Of a DNA stretch of 64,000 bases, positions 10,120 through 19,342 are shown piece after piece. The stretch covers positions 116,419-180,418 of the forward strand of contig LNFC01000021.1 of NCBI GenBank assembly GCA_001464545.1. The letters are read 5' to 3'. Origin of the DNA: Acidobacteria bacterium Ga0077551 (GTDB lineage Bacteria; Pseudomonadota; Alphaproteobacteria; Caulobacterales; Hyphomonadaceae). The position numbers were made by a program, and so were the translations under genes. Position 1 is the stretch's first letter; every line of letters begins with the position of its first letter. Under the pieces are notes generated by a model. It made no database searches. It was not told the origin of the DNA and worked only from the letters and a program-made list of their open reading frames with translations.

Positions 10120-11391
10120 ATGGCGACCAAAACGGCAGGCCGGGTCACAAAAGACATCTACGACGTCGGCGAAATCCCGCCAGAGTTCCACGTTCCCAAG
10201 ATGATGCACGCCTGGACGATCCGGAAAGAACGGCATGGCCGGCCGATGACCGCCATGAAGGTCGAACAGGTTCCAGTTCCCGAAATCGACTCCGACGAAG
10301 TGCTTGTTCTCGTCATGGCGGCAGGCGTCAATTACAACGGCGTCTGGGCCGCCCTCGGCGAACCGGTTTCCTACTTTGACAGTCACAAGGACGAATACCA
10401 GGTCGCAGGTTCCGATGCCGCCGGCATCGTCTGGGCCGTAGGCAAGCGGGTGACCCGCGTGAAGCCTGGTGACGAAGTGGTGATCCACTGCAACCAGGAC
10501 GACGGCGATGACGAGCAATGCAACGGCGGCGACCCAATGTATTCGCCGAGCCAGCGCATCTGGGGCTACGAGACGCCGGATGGCAGCTTCGCGCAGTTTT
10601 GCCGCGTGCAGGCACGCCAGTGCATGCCGCGCCCGAAACACCTCACATGGGAAGAAAGCGCTTGCTACACGCTGACGCTCGCGACTGCCTACCGGATGCT
10701 GTTTGGCCACCGTCCGCACGTTCTCGCGCCGGCAGACAATGTTCTGGTCTGGGGCGCCTCGGGCGGGCTTGGCAGCTTTGCGGTGCAGCTGTGCGCAGTG
10801 ACAGGCGCCAACGCGATCGGCGTGGTCTCCTCCGAAGACAAGCGCGACTATGTGATGAGCCTGGGCGCCCGGGGCGTGATCAACCGGAACGACTTCAAAT
10901 GCTGGGGACAGCTGCCGAAGGTCAACGGTCCGGAATTCGCCGACTACATGAAAGAGAGCCGCAAGTTCGGCAAGGCGATCTGGGACATCACCGGCAAGAA
11001 GGATGTCGACATCGTGTTCGAGCATCCGGGCGAATCGACCTTCCCGGTCTCTGTTTTCGTGGTGAAGCGCGGCGGCATGGTGGTGATCTGCGCGGGTACG
11101 TCTGGCTTCAACCTGACTATGGATGCACGCTTCCTGTGGATGCGCCAGAAGCGGGTGCAGGGCTCGCACTTCGCCAACCTCAAGCAGGCGAGCGAGGCCA
11201 ACCAGCTGGTGATCAACCGGCGGATCGATCCCGGCATGTCGGAAGTATTTCCGTGGTCGGACATTCCGGTCGCGCACGAGAAGATGCTCGACAACAAGCA
11301 CCTCCCCGGCAACATGGCTGTGCTGGTCACGGCGCCGAAGCCGGGCCTGCGCACGGTCGAGGATGTGCTGGCGGTGAACGGCCAGGGCTGA
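10120..11391 (+). CDS. ccr: Crotonyl-CoA carboxylase/reductase
   Basis: Reductive carboxylation of crotonyl-CoA with CO2 and NADPH to (2S)-ethylmalonyl-CoA, the signature step of the ethylmalonyl-CoA pathway for growth on acetate and other C2-yielding compounds. The 423-residue MDR-fold enzyme has VNYNGVWAALGEP near the substrate site, the dinucleotide motif WGASGGLGSFAVQL and the CoA/CO2-site stretch FEHPGESTFPVSVFV. GGAGG 7-11 bases upstream favours the ATG at 10120 over the GTG three bases earlier. An NTF2-like gene follows after 9 bases and is probably co-transcribed. Confidence 0.95.
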   Translation: MATKTAGRVTKDIYDVGEIPPEFHVPKMMHAWTIRKERHGRPMTAMKVEQVPVPEIDSDEVLVLVMAAGVNYNGVWAALGEPVSYFDSHKDEYQVAGSDAAGIVWAVGKRVTRVKPGDEVVIHCNQDDGDDEQCNGGDPMYSPSQRIWGYETPDGSFAQFCRVQARQCMPRPKHLTWEESACYTLTLATAYRMLFGHRPHVLAPADNVLVWGASGGLGSFAVQLCAVTGANAIGVVSSEDKRDYVMSLGARGVINRNDFKCWGQLPKVNGPEFADYMKESRKFGKAIWDITGKKDVDIVFEHPGESTFPVSVFVVKRGGMVVICAGTSGFNLTMDARFLWMRQKRVQGSHFANLKQASEANQLVINRRIDPGMSEVFPWSDIPVAHEKMLDNKHLPGNMAVLVTAPKPGLRTVEDVLAVNGQG

Positions 11392-11400
11392 GGCACCGCC

Positions 11401-11766
11401 ATGAAACTACCGCTTGACCGCGCGAGGGCCGAAACCTTCGCGCGGGCCTGGATGTCGGCCTGGAATGACCGGGACATTGACCGCATCCTCGCGCACTATG
11501 CCGACGGGGTGGTGTTCCACTCGCCGCGCATTGCGCTGGTGATGGGCCACGGCGCAGCCAGTATCTCCGGCAAGGCGGCGCTGCGTGACTATTGGACAAA
11601 GGCGCTGGAGCGCTCGCCGGAACTGTTCTTCGAGCTGGAGAACGTGCTGACCAGCAGCGACGCGATCACCCTTCTGTACACGAACCACCGCGAGGAACTG
11701 GTCGCCGAGACCTTCCTGTTCGACGGCGACGGCGAAGTGCGCGAGTCGGTGGCGGCGTACCGCTAG
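11401..11766 (+). CDS. NTF2/SnoaL-like protein
   Basis: A 121-residue protein of the NTF2-like alpha+beta barrel fold: helix with AWMSAWNDRDIDRILAHYAD, then strands with GVVFHSPRIAL, and a final FDGDGEVRESVAAYR strand typical of the SnoaL-like group. These proteins act as small isomerases, hydrolases or binding proteins, and the role cannot be told from sequence. It starts 9 bases after ccr, so it may handle an intermediate or simply share the transcript. Its stop codon overlaps that of the opposing transporter gene in a CTAG. Confidence 0.75.
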   Translation: MKLPLDRARAETFARAWMSAWNDRDIDRILAHYADGVVFHSPRIALVMGHGAASISGKAALRDYWTKALERSPELFFELENVLTSSDAITLLYTNHREELVAETFLFDGDGEVRESVAAYR

Positions 11767-12701
11767 GCGGCGCGGCCGCGGCCGCCGCTGCGGGCCAGCC
11801 AGACGCCGCCGAGGATGAGGAGGAGCGCCAGTACGGCGTTCCAGCTTTGCGTTTCCTGGAAGAAGAGCCAGCCGAAGATCGCGCTGATGACGGGGATGGC
11901 ATAGCCGTTGAGCGAGACGAAGGTGGCGCCGGCGCGGGCGATCAGCGTCATGTAGAGGACCTGGGCGATGCCGGACGAGCCGAGGCCGAGGCCGAGTACG
12001 GCGAGCCAGTTGACCCAGCTGGCGCTGACGGTGGCCGGGTCCACCGTGAAGGCGAGCGGCAGGGAGGCGAGCGCCGATACGGTGGCATAGCTGGCGGCGA
12101 AGGCGATGGCGTCCATCGGCGGGGCGCCGCGCGCGATCAGGGTGCTGAGGGCGTAGGCGAGCGTGGCGATGAGCAGGAAGACCTGCGCCAGCGTGCTGGC
12201 AGAGCCGAGCCCCTTGAGGGCTTCCGGCCCGAACAGGACCGCGACGCCGACAAAGCCGAGCGCGACGCCGAGGCCGGTGCGGGCGGTCATCTTCTCTTCG
12301 GCAAAGAGGAGGTTCGCGCCGATGGCGACGAAGACCGGCGAGGCGGCGGTGTAGAGCGCGGCGAGGCTGGAGTTCACCGTCTCCTGCGCCGTGGTGATGA
12401 AGAAGAAGGGGATGACCGATCCGACGAGGCCCATGCCGACGATGGAGGTCCAGCGCTTGCAGTCGCTCAGCGGGGGCAGATGCTTGCGGGCGGCGATCAG
12501 GACGATCCAGAGGAAGACCGCGCCGATGCAGAGCCGGCCCGGCAGCACCCATTCGGCGGGCAGGCCGGTGTCCAGGCCCTTGCCGACGGCGACGCGGGTC
12601 ATCGGATAGGCCCCGGCCCAGATGACGGCGAGGAGGCCGAATAGGACCCAGTCGAGCGCCGGGCGGCCCCCAAAAGTCCCCTTCCCTTGTGTGCTGGTCA
12701 T
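11763..12701 (-). CDS. EamA/DMT-family transporter
   Basis: A 312-residue inner-membrane protein with about ten helices arranged as two EamA repeats. The first has VIWAGAYPMTRVAVGKG, and the second ends with GWLFFQETQSWNAVLALLLILGGVWL, the usual position of the conserved Glu. Members export amino acids, nucleosides or other metabolites; the substrate is unknown. The ATG has AGAGG upstream. It converges on the NTF2-like gene and diverges from gap, with 217 bases before the gap start. Confidence 0.85.
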   Translation of the reverse strand: MTSTQGKGTFGGRPALDWVLFGLLAVIWAGAYPMTRVAVGKGLDTGLPAEWVLPGRLCIGAVFLWIVLIAARKHLPPLSDCKRWTSIVGMGLVGSVIPFFFITTAQETVNSSLAALYTAASPVFVAIGANLLFAEEKMTARTGLGVALGFVGVAVLFGPEALKGLGSASTLAQVFLLIATLAYALSTLIARGAPPMDAIAFAASYATVSALASLPLAFTVDPATVSASWVNWLAVLGLGLGSSGIAQVLYMTLIARAGATFVSLNGYAIPVISAIFGWLFFQETQSWNAVLALLLILGGVWLARSGGRGRAA

Positions 12702-12760
12702 GCGCCGCCTCTTTCGAGGATGGCACTAGTAGCGGCTGCGGGACGTGTCCACCCGGCAGG

Positions 12761-12779
12761 CTTGCACGGAACTTGCACG
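12761..12779. promoter_or_regulatory. Direct repeat of CTTGCACG upstream of gap
   Basis: CTTGCACG occurs twice, spaced by exactly 11 bases (12761-12768 and 12772-12779), so both copies face one side of the helix. The pair sits about 140 bases before the gap start and 60 bases upstream of the divergent transporter gene. It could be an operator or a -35 region; which gene it serves is not known. Confidence 0.3.
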
Positions 12780-12918
12780 CGGACGGGAGGGCCAATAACC
12801 ACTTACCCAGCGTAAAGTTCGCGGCGCGGTGCCGCACGGAATGCGGGTGGACGTGGGGGGCCAGCGCCAGTAAACGGCACAAAAGCCGCGAGAGACCTCG
12901 CCTGACAGGAGAAGAAAG

Positions 12919-13929
12919 ATGGCCGTTCGTGTTGCAATCAATGGTTTTGGCCGGATCGGCCGCCTCGTCCTGCGCTCGATCATCGAACATGGCCGCACCG
13001 ACATCGAAGTCGTGGCCATCAACGACCTCGGCCCGGTTGAAACGAACGCCCACCTCCTGCGCTTCGACTCTGTGCACGGCCGCTTCCCGGCGGACGTGAA
13101 GGTTGACGGCGACAAGATCGTCATCAACGGCAAGCCGATCCTGGTCACCGCGATCCGCGATCCGAAGGATCTGCCGCACCGCGAGCTCGATATCGACATC
13201 GCGATGGAATGCACCGGCATCTTCACAAGCAAGGAGAAGGCCTCGGCCCACCTTGCCGCCGGCGCCAAGCGGGTTCTGGTCTCGGCCCCGGCTGACGGCG
13301 CCGACCTGACGGTCGTCTACGGCGTCAACCATGACAAGCTCAAGAAGGAGCACATGGTCGTCTCCAACGCCTCGTGCACGACCAACTGCCTCGCGCCGGT
13401 CGCGCTGGTGCTGAACGCCGCTGTCGGTATCGACAAGGGCATGATGACGACGATCCATTCGTACACGAATGACCAGCCCTCGCTCGACCAGATGCACAAG
13501 GACCTGTACCGCGGCCGCGCCGCGGCCCTCTCGATGATCCCGACCTCGACCGGCGCTGCCAAGGCGGTTGGCCTCGTGCTGCCGGAACTGAAGGGCAAGC
13601 TGGACGGTATTTCCGTGCGCGTGCCGACGCCGAACGTCTCGCTCGTCGACCTGAAATTCATCGCCAAGAAACACACCACTGTGGACGAAGTGAACGCTGC
13701 CATCGTCGCCGCCGCAACCAGCGGCCCGCTGAAAGGCATTCTCGGTTTCACCGATCAGCCGAACGTGTCCGTCGACTTCATCCACGACGCGCGCTCGTCG
13801 ATCTTCCATCTCGACCAGACGAAAGTCATGGACGGCAACTTCGTGTCGATCATGACCTGGTATGACAACGAGTGGGGCTTCTCGACCCGCATGGCGGATA
13901 CCGCCGTCGCGCTGGCGAAGCTGATCTAG
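12919..13929 (+). CDS. gap: Glyceraldehyde-3-phosphate dehydrogenase
   Basis: Interconverts glyceraldehyde 3-phosphate and 1,3-bisphosphoglycerate with NAD(P) in the cytosol. The 336-residue length and order are standard: the Rossmann NGFGRIGR at 8-15, then the catalytic Cys in SNASCTTNC (Cys153), and the substrate-binding region [15 protein letters not shown] precedes the ATG. It is the first gene of a glycolytic cluster: pgk begins 14 bases later and aldolase follows about 240 bases further. A direct repeat of CTTGCACG upstream might be a control site. Confidence 0.97.
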   Translation: MAVRVAINGFGRIGRLVLRSIIEHGRTDIEVVAINDLGPVETNAHLLRFDSVHGRFPADVKVDGDKIVINGKPILVTAIRDPKDLPHRELDIDIAMECTGIFTSKEKASAHLAAGAKRVLVSAPADGADLTVVYGVNHDKLKKEHMVVSNASCTTNCLAPVALVLNAAVGIDKGMMTTIHSYTNDQPSLDQMHKDLYRGRAAALSMIPTSTGAAKAVGLVLPELKGKLDGISVRVPTPNVSLVDLKFIAKKHTTVDEVNAAIVAAATSGPLKGILGFTDQPNVSVDFIHDARSSIFHLDQTKVMDGNFVSIMTWYDNEWGFSTRMADTAVALAKLI

Positions 13930-13943
13930 TCCGGCAGGCCGAC

Positions 13944-15158
13944 ATGCATAACTTCAAACGCATCGCTGACGCAGGCAATCTCACCGGCAAGGTCGCGCTG
14001 GTCCGGGTCGACTTCAACGTGCCGATGGAGAATGGTCTGGTCACGGACGATACGCGCCTGCGCGCGGCTGTGGACACGGTGCAGACCCTGCGGACGGCGG
14101 GGGCCAAGGTGGTCCTGCTGTCGCATTTCGGACGCCCGAAGGGTCAGCGTGTTGCGGAACTCAGCCTGGCGCCCATCGCCGGCGCGTTTGCCAAGGTGCT
14201 CGGCGCGAATGTCAGCTTCGTCGCCGACTGCAAGGGCGAGCATGCCAAGAAGGCGATTGCCGACCTGAAGCCTGCGGGCGTGATCCTGCTGGAGAACACG
14301 CGCTTCTACAAAGGCGAGGAAAAGGGCGACCTGGACCTCGCGAAAGAGATCGCGGCGCTCGGCGACCTCTACGTCAATGATGCCTTCTCCGCTGCGCACC
14401 GCCGGCACGTGACGACGGCCGTGCTGGCCGAACTGCTGCCCGCCTATGCCGGCATCAACATGGAAGAGGAACTCGACGCGCTCGACAAGGCGCTGGGCCG
14501 CCCTGTCCGCCCGGTGCTGGCCATCGTGGGCGGGGCGAAGGTCTCGTCCAAGATCGAACTCCTCAAGCACCTCGTGACCAAGGTCGACGCGCTGGCTATC
14601 GGCGGCGGCATGGCCAACACCTTCCTGTTTGCGCGCGGACACGCCGTGGGCAAATCGCTGTGCGAGCGCGACCTCATCGACACGGCGAAGGAAATCGAGG
14701 CCATCGCCAAGGCCGCCGGCTGCGACATCCTGCTGCCCCGCGACTTGGTTGTGGCGAAAGAGTTCAAGGCACATGCCGCGCACCGCACCTGCGGCCTGGA
14801 CGAAGTTGCCGACGACGAGATGATCCTCGATGCGGGTCCGCAATCGGTGGCGATCCTGGCGACCGCCATGGACGTCGCCAAGACGTTGGTCTGGAATGGC
14901 CCGCTCGGGGCGTTCGAACTGGAGCCCTTCGACAAGGCGACGGTGTCTGCCGCCAAGGCCGCTGCGGCGCGCGCCAAGGCCGGAAAGCTGGTGGCGGTCG
15001 CAGGCGGCGGCGATACGGTCGCGGCCTTGCACCATGCCGGCGTCGCACAGGACTTCACCTTTGTCTCGACCGCCGGCGGCGCTTTCCTCGAATGGATGGA
15101 AGGCAAGGAATTGCCGGGCGTCCAGGCCCTGACCGCTTCCGGAAACGCGCTGACCTGA
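13944..15158 (+). CDS. pgk: Phosphoglycerate kinase
   Basis: Transfers the acyl phosphate of 1,3-bisphosphoglycerate to ADP, the step after Gap. The 404-residue length is usual. The N-terminal lobe carries [12 protein letters not shown] and [10 protein letters not shown], where 3-phosphoglycerate binds, with [15 protein letters not shown] further on. The C-terminal lobe carries the nucleotide-binding WNGPLGAFE and the Gly-rich [12 protein letters not shown]. The ATG at 13944 lies 14 bases after the gap stop, so the two are co-transcribed. Longer in-frame starts would overlap gap and are rejected. Confidence 0.97.
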   Translation: MHNFKRIADAGNLTGKVALVRVDFNVPMENGLVTDDTRLRAAVDTVQTLRTAGAKVVLLSHFGRPKGQRVAELSLAPIAGAFAKVLGANVSFVADCKGEHAKKAIADLKPAGVILLENTRFYKGEEKGDLDLAKEIAALGDLYVNDAFSAAHRRHVTTAVLAELLPAYAGINMEEELDALDKALGRPVRPVLAIVGGAKVSSKIELLKHLVTKVDALAIGGGMANTFLFARGHAVGKSLCERDLIDTAKEIEAIAKAAGCDILLPRDLVVAKEFKAHAAHRTCGLDEVADDEMILDAGPQSVAILATAMDVAKTLVWNGPLGAFELEPFDKATVSAAKAAAARAKAGKLVAVAGGGDTVAALHHAGVAQDFTFVSTAGGAFLEWMEGKELPGVQALTASGNALT

Positions 15159-15395
15159 TCGCGGGCGGCCTGGCGCGCGAGAAGCACGCTGTAAAACCGA
15201 TTTCCGCATGGCAACGTTGTCTGTCTTTTCCGGCACGGCACTTGAATATAGGGCAATCAGGAAAGTCCGTCAGCGGACGCTGCTCCAATTGAGACAACGG
15301 CCCAAATTCCGGCCCGATTCCTGTTTCAAAGCGTGACAGCGGCCCGCAGCCTGGTGACAGGCGCGGCGGATGCAGACGAACACAAGGTCGGGACA

Positions 15396-16316
15396 ATGGC
15401 GAACATGGATATCACGATGACACTGGGCAATGCAGACATGGCGCGGCAGATGTCGCAAAAGGCGGGCTTCATTGCCGCGCTAGACCAGTCGGGCGGCTCG
15501 ACCCCCAAGGCGCTGCGCCAGTACGGCATCGAGGAAGGCGCCTGGTCGACCGACGAGGAAATGTATGGCCTCATCCACGACATGCGTGCCCGGATCATCA
15601 AGTCGCCCGCTTTCAGCGGCGAGAAGGTCATTGGCGCGATCCTGTTCGAGCGCACCATGGACGGCGCGATCGACGGTATTCCGACCGCTGAGTATCTCTG
15701 GACGAAGCGCAACGTCGTGCCCTTCCTGAAGGTCGACAAGGGCCTGGAAGCCGGCAAGGACGGCGTACAGCTGATGAAGCCGATCACCGGCCTTGAGGCG
15801 CTGCTGGAGCGCGCTGTGGCCAAGGGCATCTTCGGCACCAAGATGCGCTCGGTCGTCGATGCGGCCAACCCGGCGGGCATCGCCGAGATCGTCGCGCAGC
15901 AGTTCGAGGTCGGCAAGCAAATCCTGTCGCACGGCCTGATGCCGATCATCGAGCCGGAAGTGACGATCACGATCGCCGACAAGGCCGAAGCCGAGGAGAT
16001 CCTGCGGGCCGAGATTCTCAAACACCTCGACGCTCTGCCCGCCAGCCAGCAGGTGATGCTGAAGCTGACGCTTCCCGAGAAAGCGAACTTCTACAAGCCG
16101 CTGGTCGACCATCCGCGCGTGATGCGCGTTGTCGCCCTGTCGGGCGGCTACAGCCGCGAAGAGGCCTGCCGCAAGCTGGGCGAGAATACCGGCATCATCG
16201 CCAGCTTCTCGCGCGCGCTGACCGAAGGCCTTTCGGCCAAGCAGAGCGACGCCGATTTCGACAAGGCACTTGGCCACACGGTCGAGGCGGTCTGCGAGGC
16301 TTCCCGCGCTGGTTAA
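15396..16316 (+). CDS. Class I fructose-bisphosphate aldolase
   Basis: Cleaves fructose 1,6-bisphosphate into the two triose phosphates by a Schiff-base mechanism with no metal. The 306-residue protein belongs to the bacterial class I group seen also in staphylococci: IAALDQSGGSTPKAL near the N-terminus, ERTMDGAIDG, and the probable Schiff-base Lys in MLKLTLPEKANFY. ATG 15396 is chosen on AAGG upstream; MDIT three codons later is possible. It completes a gap-pgk-aldolase run but is 237 bases from pgk, so it may have its own promoter. A terminator follows. Confidence 0.9.
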   Translation: MANMDITMTLGNADMARQMSQKAGFIAALDQSGGSTPKALRQYGIEEGAWSTDEEMYGLIHDMRARIIKSPAFSGEKVIGAILFERTMDGAIDGIPTAEYLWTKRNVVPFLKVDKGLEAGKDGVQLMKPITGLEALLERAVAKGIFGTKMRSVVDAANPAGIAEIVAQQFEVGKQILSHGLMPIIEPEVTITIADKAEAEEILRAEILKHLDALPASQQVMLKLTLPEKANFYKPLVDHPRVMRVVALSGGYSREEACRKLGENTGIIASFSRALTEGLSAKQSDADFDKALGHTVEAVCEASRAG

Positions 16317-16359
16317 TCGTCGCGCTCCCTTGCGGGCGCGCTCCAAAATCCCATCTGAA

Positions 16360-16389
16360 GGGGCGCAGCGACAGGCTGCGCCCCTTTTG
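16360..16389 (+). terminator. Terminator after the aldolase gene
   Basis: A 10-bp perfect stem GGGGCGCAGC/GCTGCGCCCC with a 5-base loop is followed by TTTTGTTTT. It ends only 18 bases before the next start codon. Confidence 0.9.
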
Positions 16390-16406
16390 TTTTGGAGTGT
16401 CCGCCG

Positions 16407-16703
16407 ATGAAATGTCCTGCCGATGGTGAAACCCTGATCATGGCGGATCGCTCCGGCGTCGAGATCGACTATTGCCCGAAGTGCCGCGGCGTGTGGCTCG
16501 ACCGGGGCGAGCTCGACAAGATCATCGACCGGTCGGCCACCGTCCTGCCTGCCCCCGCCCCGCAGCCCGAGGCGCGCCCGCCCGAACATTTCCGCGACGA
16601 GCACCGCTTCCAGGACCGGCACGACGATGATGACGACTGGAAGTACAAGAAGGGCAAGCGCCGCGGGCGCGACAGTTTCCTGAGCGATATTTTCGATTTC
16701 TGA
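16407..16703 (+). CDS. Zinc-ribbon protein, zf-TFIIB type
   Basis: A 98-residue protein with a TFIIB-like zinc ribbon at the N-terminus: Cys3 in MKCPADGE and the knuckle YCPKCRGVWLDRGEL (Cys23, Cys26). The rest is a highly charged tail, first acidic (DDDDDW), then basic (KKGKRRGR), ending SFLSDIFDF. This family is small and widespread in proteobacteria with no settled function; nucleic-acid or protein binding is inferred from the fold. The start has TTGGAG upstream and lies right after the aldolase terminator, so a promoter must be embedded there or some transcription reads through. Confidence 0.8.
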   Translation: MKCPADGETLIMADRSGVEIDYCPKCRGVWLDRGELDKIIDRSATVLPAPAPQPEARPPEHFRDEHRFQDRHDDDDDWKYKKGKRRGRDSFLSDIFDF

Positions 16704-16741
16704 GACTTGCGCTAAGCCTCCGCCCACGGAGGTGACATTAC

Positions 16742-16975
16742 ATGCTTGAGATGCGACCCGGCTGCGAACGCTGTGACCGCGACCTGCCGGCCGATGAGCC
16801 GGGCGCGTTCATCTGCTCGTTCGAGTGCACCTTCTGCGACGAGTGCATGGACGGCCCGCTCGACGGCACCTGCCCAAACTGCAAGGGCGAACTGGAGCCG
16901 CGCCCGATGCGGCGCGGCGCGGCATTGGCTAAGAACCCCGCCAGCACCAAGCGGGTGTTCAGGCCGGCGGGCTAG
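16742..16975 (+). CDS. DUF1272 zinc-finger protein
   Basis: A 77-residue protein with eight Cys residues in pairs (positions 8/11, 25/29, 32/35, 44/47), including ERCDRDL, CTFCDEC and CPNCKGEL, typical of DUF1272 and likely to bind two zinc ions. Function is unknown. GGAGG lies upstream of the ATG. It is the second zinc-binding small protein in a row, 38 bases after the first. Its 3' end overlaps by 17 bases the opposing DUF2798 gene; these two families often sit together, which suggests a shared though undefined role. Confidence 0.85.
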   Translation: MLEMRPGCERCDRDLPADEPGAFICSFECTFCDECMDGPLDGTCPNCKGELEPRPMRRGAALAKNPASTKRVFRPAG

Positions 16976-17234
16976 CGGCCTTCACCGGCGGCGGCGCGAA
17001 GGGCGACTCCACGAAGCGGAGCGCGAGCCTGCGGGCGATCGGCGCGACGATCAGGATCGTGGGGTAGGCCAGCATGAAGGCGAGGCCCCAAGAGTGCATC
17101 CAGCGGCTGAAATAGTCCGGCGGAAAGCCGATATTCAGCGCGGTGATTGCCCCCGACATCAGGAAGCTCATGAAGGTGGCCATGAACAGGCCGAAGACTA
17201 GCTGGAACACGCGAACGGGAAGTTTCTTGGACAT
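16959..17234 (-). CDS. DUF2798 small membrane protein
   Basis: A 91-residue inner-membrane protein with two hydrophobic helices (VFGLFMATFMSFLMSGAI and AFMLAYPTILIVAPIARRL) separated by a short loop with FSRWMHSW, the pattern of DUF2798. Function is unknown. The ATG at 17234 is preferred over an in-frame TTG at 17246; neither has a clear ribosome site. It is divergent from thiE, and an AT-rich inverted repeat lies between them. Its 3' end overlaps the DUF1272 gene. Confidence 0.8.
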   Translation of the reverse strand: MSKKLPVRVFQLVFGLFMATFMSFLMSGAITALNIGFPPDYFSRWMHSWGLAFMLAYPTILIVAPIARRLALRFVESPFAPPPVKAASPPA

Positions 17235-17256
17235 TCGTAAAACCAATCAGCTTTAA

Positions 17257-17273
17257 AGTTCCATTATAGAACT
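17257..17273. promoter_or_regulatory. Inverted repeat between the DUF2798 gene and thiE
   Basis: AGTTC and GAACT arms surround the 7-base AT-rich centre CATTATA, 23 bases upstream of the DUF2798 start. It is a possible operator. No TPP-riboswitch motif was seen upstream of thiE. Confidence 0.3.
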
Positions 17274-17340
17274 GAGTTCGGGAAATTCCAATGGGGACCG
17301 GCGTTGACTTCCGCCGCCCCCCGCCGCAGAGGCAGCGCCC

Positions 17341-18015
17341 ATGAGCACAGCCCTTCCGCCCCGCCCGCGCACCCGCCTTTACCTGATCACCCCGCCGCAG
17401 ATTGCGGATGTGGCCGGTTTCACGCGAACGCTCGAGGCATCCCTTGGCGCAGGAGACGTGGCCTCCCTTCAGCTGCGCCTCAAGGGCGCAGACGGCATGA
17501 TAGATATGCAGGCCACGCGGGAGCTGTCCCGGGCGGTAACCGCGATGGCGCAGGAAGCGGGCGTCGCCGTGCTGATCAACGACTCCGCCGAGCTGGCAAA
17601 GGAACTCGGCGCCGACGGGGTGCATGTCGGCTGGGACGATGGGCCGGTTCTGGCCGCGCGCAAGCTGCTCGGGCCGGATGCCATCGTCGGCGCCACCGCC
17701 AAGAACAGCTACCATAAGGCCATGCAGGCGGGCGAAGACGGGGCGGACTATGTCGCCTTCGGCGCCTTCTATCCCACGGCGACCAAGGACGGCACCGTGC
17801 CCGCCGAGCTGGAACTGCTGCAGGTCTGGCAGGCAGCCATGCTGATCCCCTGCGTCGCGATCGGCGGCATCACGGTGGGCAATGCCGAGCCGTTGGTGAC
17901 GGCAGGGGCCGATTTCATCGCGGTCTCGAGCGGCGTGTGGGCGCACCCGGATGGCCCTGTAGCCGCCGTCAAAGCCTTCAACGACCTGCTGGACAGGCTT
18001 GCGCCTGTTGCCTAG
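17341..18015 (+). CDS. thiE: Thiamine-phosphate synthase
   Basis: Joins the pyrimidine (HMP-PP) and thiazole phosphate moieties to make thiamine phosphate in the cytosol. The 224-residue TIM barrel shows QLRLKG, the VLINDSAELAKELGADGVHVG segment typical of ThiE, IVGATAKNSYHKAMQA and the phosphate-binding CVAIGGITVGNAEPL. AGAGG lies upstream of the ATG. The partner kinase ThiD is in this window at 61.1-61.9 kb, but the genes are not clustered. Confidence 0.88.
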   Translation: MSTALPPRPRTRLYLITPPQIADVAGFTRTLEASLGAGDVASLQLRLKGADGMIDMQATRELSRAVTAMAQEAGVAVLINDSAELAKELGADGVHVGWDDGPVLAARKLLGPDAIVGATAKNSYHKAMQAGEDGADYVAFGAFYPTATKDGTVPAELELLQVWQAAMLIPCVAIGGITVGNAEPLVTAGADFIAVSSGVWAHPDGPVAAVKAFNDLLDRLAPVA

Positions 18016-18305
18016 GCGAGGGGACCGGACTTCATCGTCTTGATGTCGCGGACATCGTCCGCCATCCGGAAGAGAAGCAGGTACATCTCGCAGACAAAGC
18101 GCCAGAACAGCACACCGACGACCGCGCCGATCAGCGCGAAGATGATGGCGCCGAGACCGCCAAAGAAGCTGACCCCCATCGCGCCCAACCCACCCAGGAC
18201 AGCGGCGATCGTACCCAGCGCGATGCCGACCAGGCCAACCCAATAGACAATGACGACCAGCTTCGAGCCGATGAGTTTTTCGAAGCTCAAAAACTGATTC
18301 AGCAT
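18012..18305 (-). CDS. DUF4282-like membrane protein
   Basis: A 97-residue inner-membrane protein with two long hydrophobic helices (VVIVYWVGLVGIALGTIAAV and a Gly/Phe-rich one ending FALIGAVVGVLFWRFVCEMY) and an amphipathic C-terminus, resembling DUF4282. Function unknown. The start MLNQFLSFEKLIG at 18305 has GAAAGGGG at a good distance, so the longer frame above it is rejected. Its stop codon shares bases with the thiE stop on the other strand. Confidence 0.75.
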   Translation of the reverse strand: MLNQFLSFEKLIGSKLVVIVYWVGLVGIALGTIAAVLGGLGAMGVSFFGGLGAIIFALIGAVVGVLFWRFVCEMYLLLFRMADDVRDIKTMKSGPLA

Positions 18306-18475
18306 GGTTTCCCCTTTCAAACGAGTTCCCAAGGTAAGGGGGTGGCGCAAGGCTGGTCCGAGCACAACCTGAGACTCGCGAGAGGCGATCCGTTAACGCT
18401 CCGCGCCTTGACCCCATGCGATCAAAGGCTTACGCCCCCGCCTCCCGCCCGAAAAGCGTGCAAGAGCTATTTCTC

Positions 18476-19300
18476 ATGTCCAAACCCTCCCCCGTTGGCG
18501 CCGTCATGATCGCCGCTGCGCGCGCCGCTGGGCGCAGCCTTGCGCGCGACTTTGGCGAAGTTGAAAACCTGCAGGTATCCCGCAAGGGACCGGCCGATTT
18601 CGTCTCGAACGCCGACCACCGCGCCGAAGACGTGATCTATGGCCACCTGATGAAGGCCCGGCCCGGCTATGGCTTCGTCATGGAAGAGCGCGGCGTCGTG
18701 GAGGGCACCGACAAGTCCAACCGCTTCATCGTCGATCCGCTCGACGGCACCCTGAACTTCCTGCACGGCCAGCCGCATTACTCGGTCTCGATTGCGCTTG
18801 AGCGCGACGGCCAGCTGCTGACCGGCGTGGTCTTCGATGTCGCCAAGAACGAGATCTTCTGGGCCGAAACGGGCCGCGGCGCTTGGCTGGAACAACGCAA
18901 GCTGCGCGTTGCCACCCGCAAGAAACTGCCGGATACCGTGATTGCCACGGGCACGCCCTGGCATGGCAAGTCCGAAGACGCCCACGCGCTTTTCGCCCGC
19001 GAGATGCTGGCGATGACACCGGCCTGCGCGGGGATCCGCCGCTATGGTTCGGCGGCGCTTGATCTCGCCTGGGTCGCGGCCGGACGGTTTGACGGCTTCT
19101 GGGAACGCAACCTGAAATCCTGGGACATCGCGGCCGGCATCGTGCTGGTGCGCGAGGCGGGCGGGCATGTTGCCGAAATCGACGGCGGCGATGTGATGAA
19201 AACCGGCTCGATCCTCGCCGGCAACGAAGACATCGTGCCCCAGGTGCAGGAACAATTGCGCCTCGCGAGCGCCTTCGGGCGGCAGGCGAACATAACCTGA
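18476..19300 (+). CDS. Inositol-monophosphatase-family phosphatase
   Basis: A 274-residue Mg-dependent phosphatase of the IMPase/SuhB family. The metal-binding motif VDPLDGTLNFLHG and the upstream Glu in MEERG are present, as is the second motif WDIAAGIVLVREAGG near the C-terminus. Likely substrates are inositol phosphate or other small sugar phosphates. It may also act like SuhB in rRNA transcription, but that cannot be judged from sequence. The ATG at 18476 begins the conserved region; the frame upstream is short and without a ribosome site. Confidence 0.9.
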   Translation: MSKPSPVGAVMIAAARAAGRSLARDFGEVENLQVSRKGPADFVSNADHRAEDVIYGHLMKARPGYGFVMEERGVVEGTDKSNRFIVDPLDGTLNFLHGQPHYSVSIALERDGQLLTGVVFDVAKNEIFWAETGRGAWLEQRKLRVATRKKLPDTVIATGTPWHGKSEDAHALFAREMLAMTPACAGIRRYGSAALDLAWVAAGRFDGFWERNLKSWDIAAGIVLVREAGGHVAEIDGGDVMKTGSILAGNEDIVPQVQEQLRLASAFGRQANIT

Positions 19301-19312
19301 CGCCCCCGTCAG

Positions 19313-19337
19313 GATTTTTTGCCAAGCGCAAAAAATC
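19313..19337. promoter_or_regulatory. Perfect 10-bp inverted repeat before the monooxygenase gene
   Basis: GATTTTTTGC and GCAAAAAATC flank the 5-base centre CAAGC. It ends 5 bases before ATG 19343 and sits where a ribosome site would be, so it is either an operator or an RNA hairpin controlling the start. Confidence 0.5.
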
Positions 19338-19342
19338 GCGGT

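Noticed and set aside
17274..17340. TPP riboswitch upstream of thiE (and upstream of the fsa-like/thiD pair)
   Set aside because: None of the conserved TPP-box sequences is present in either leader.
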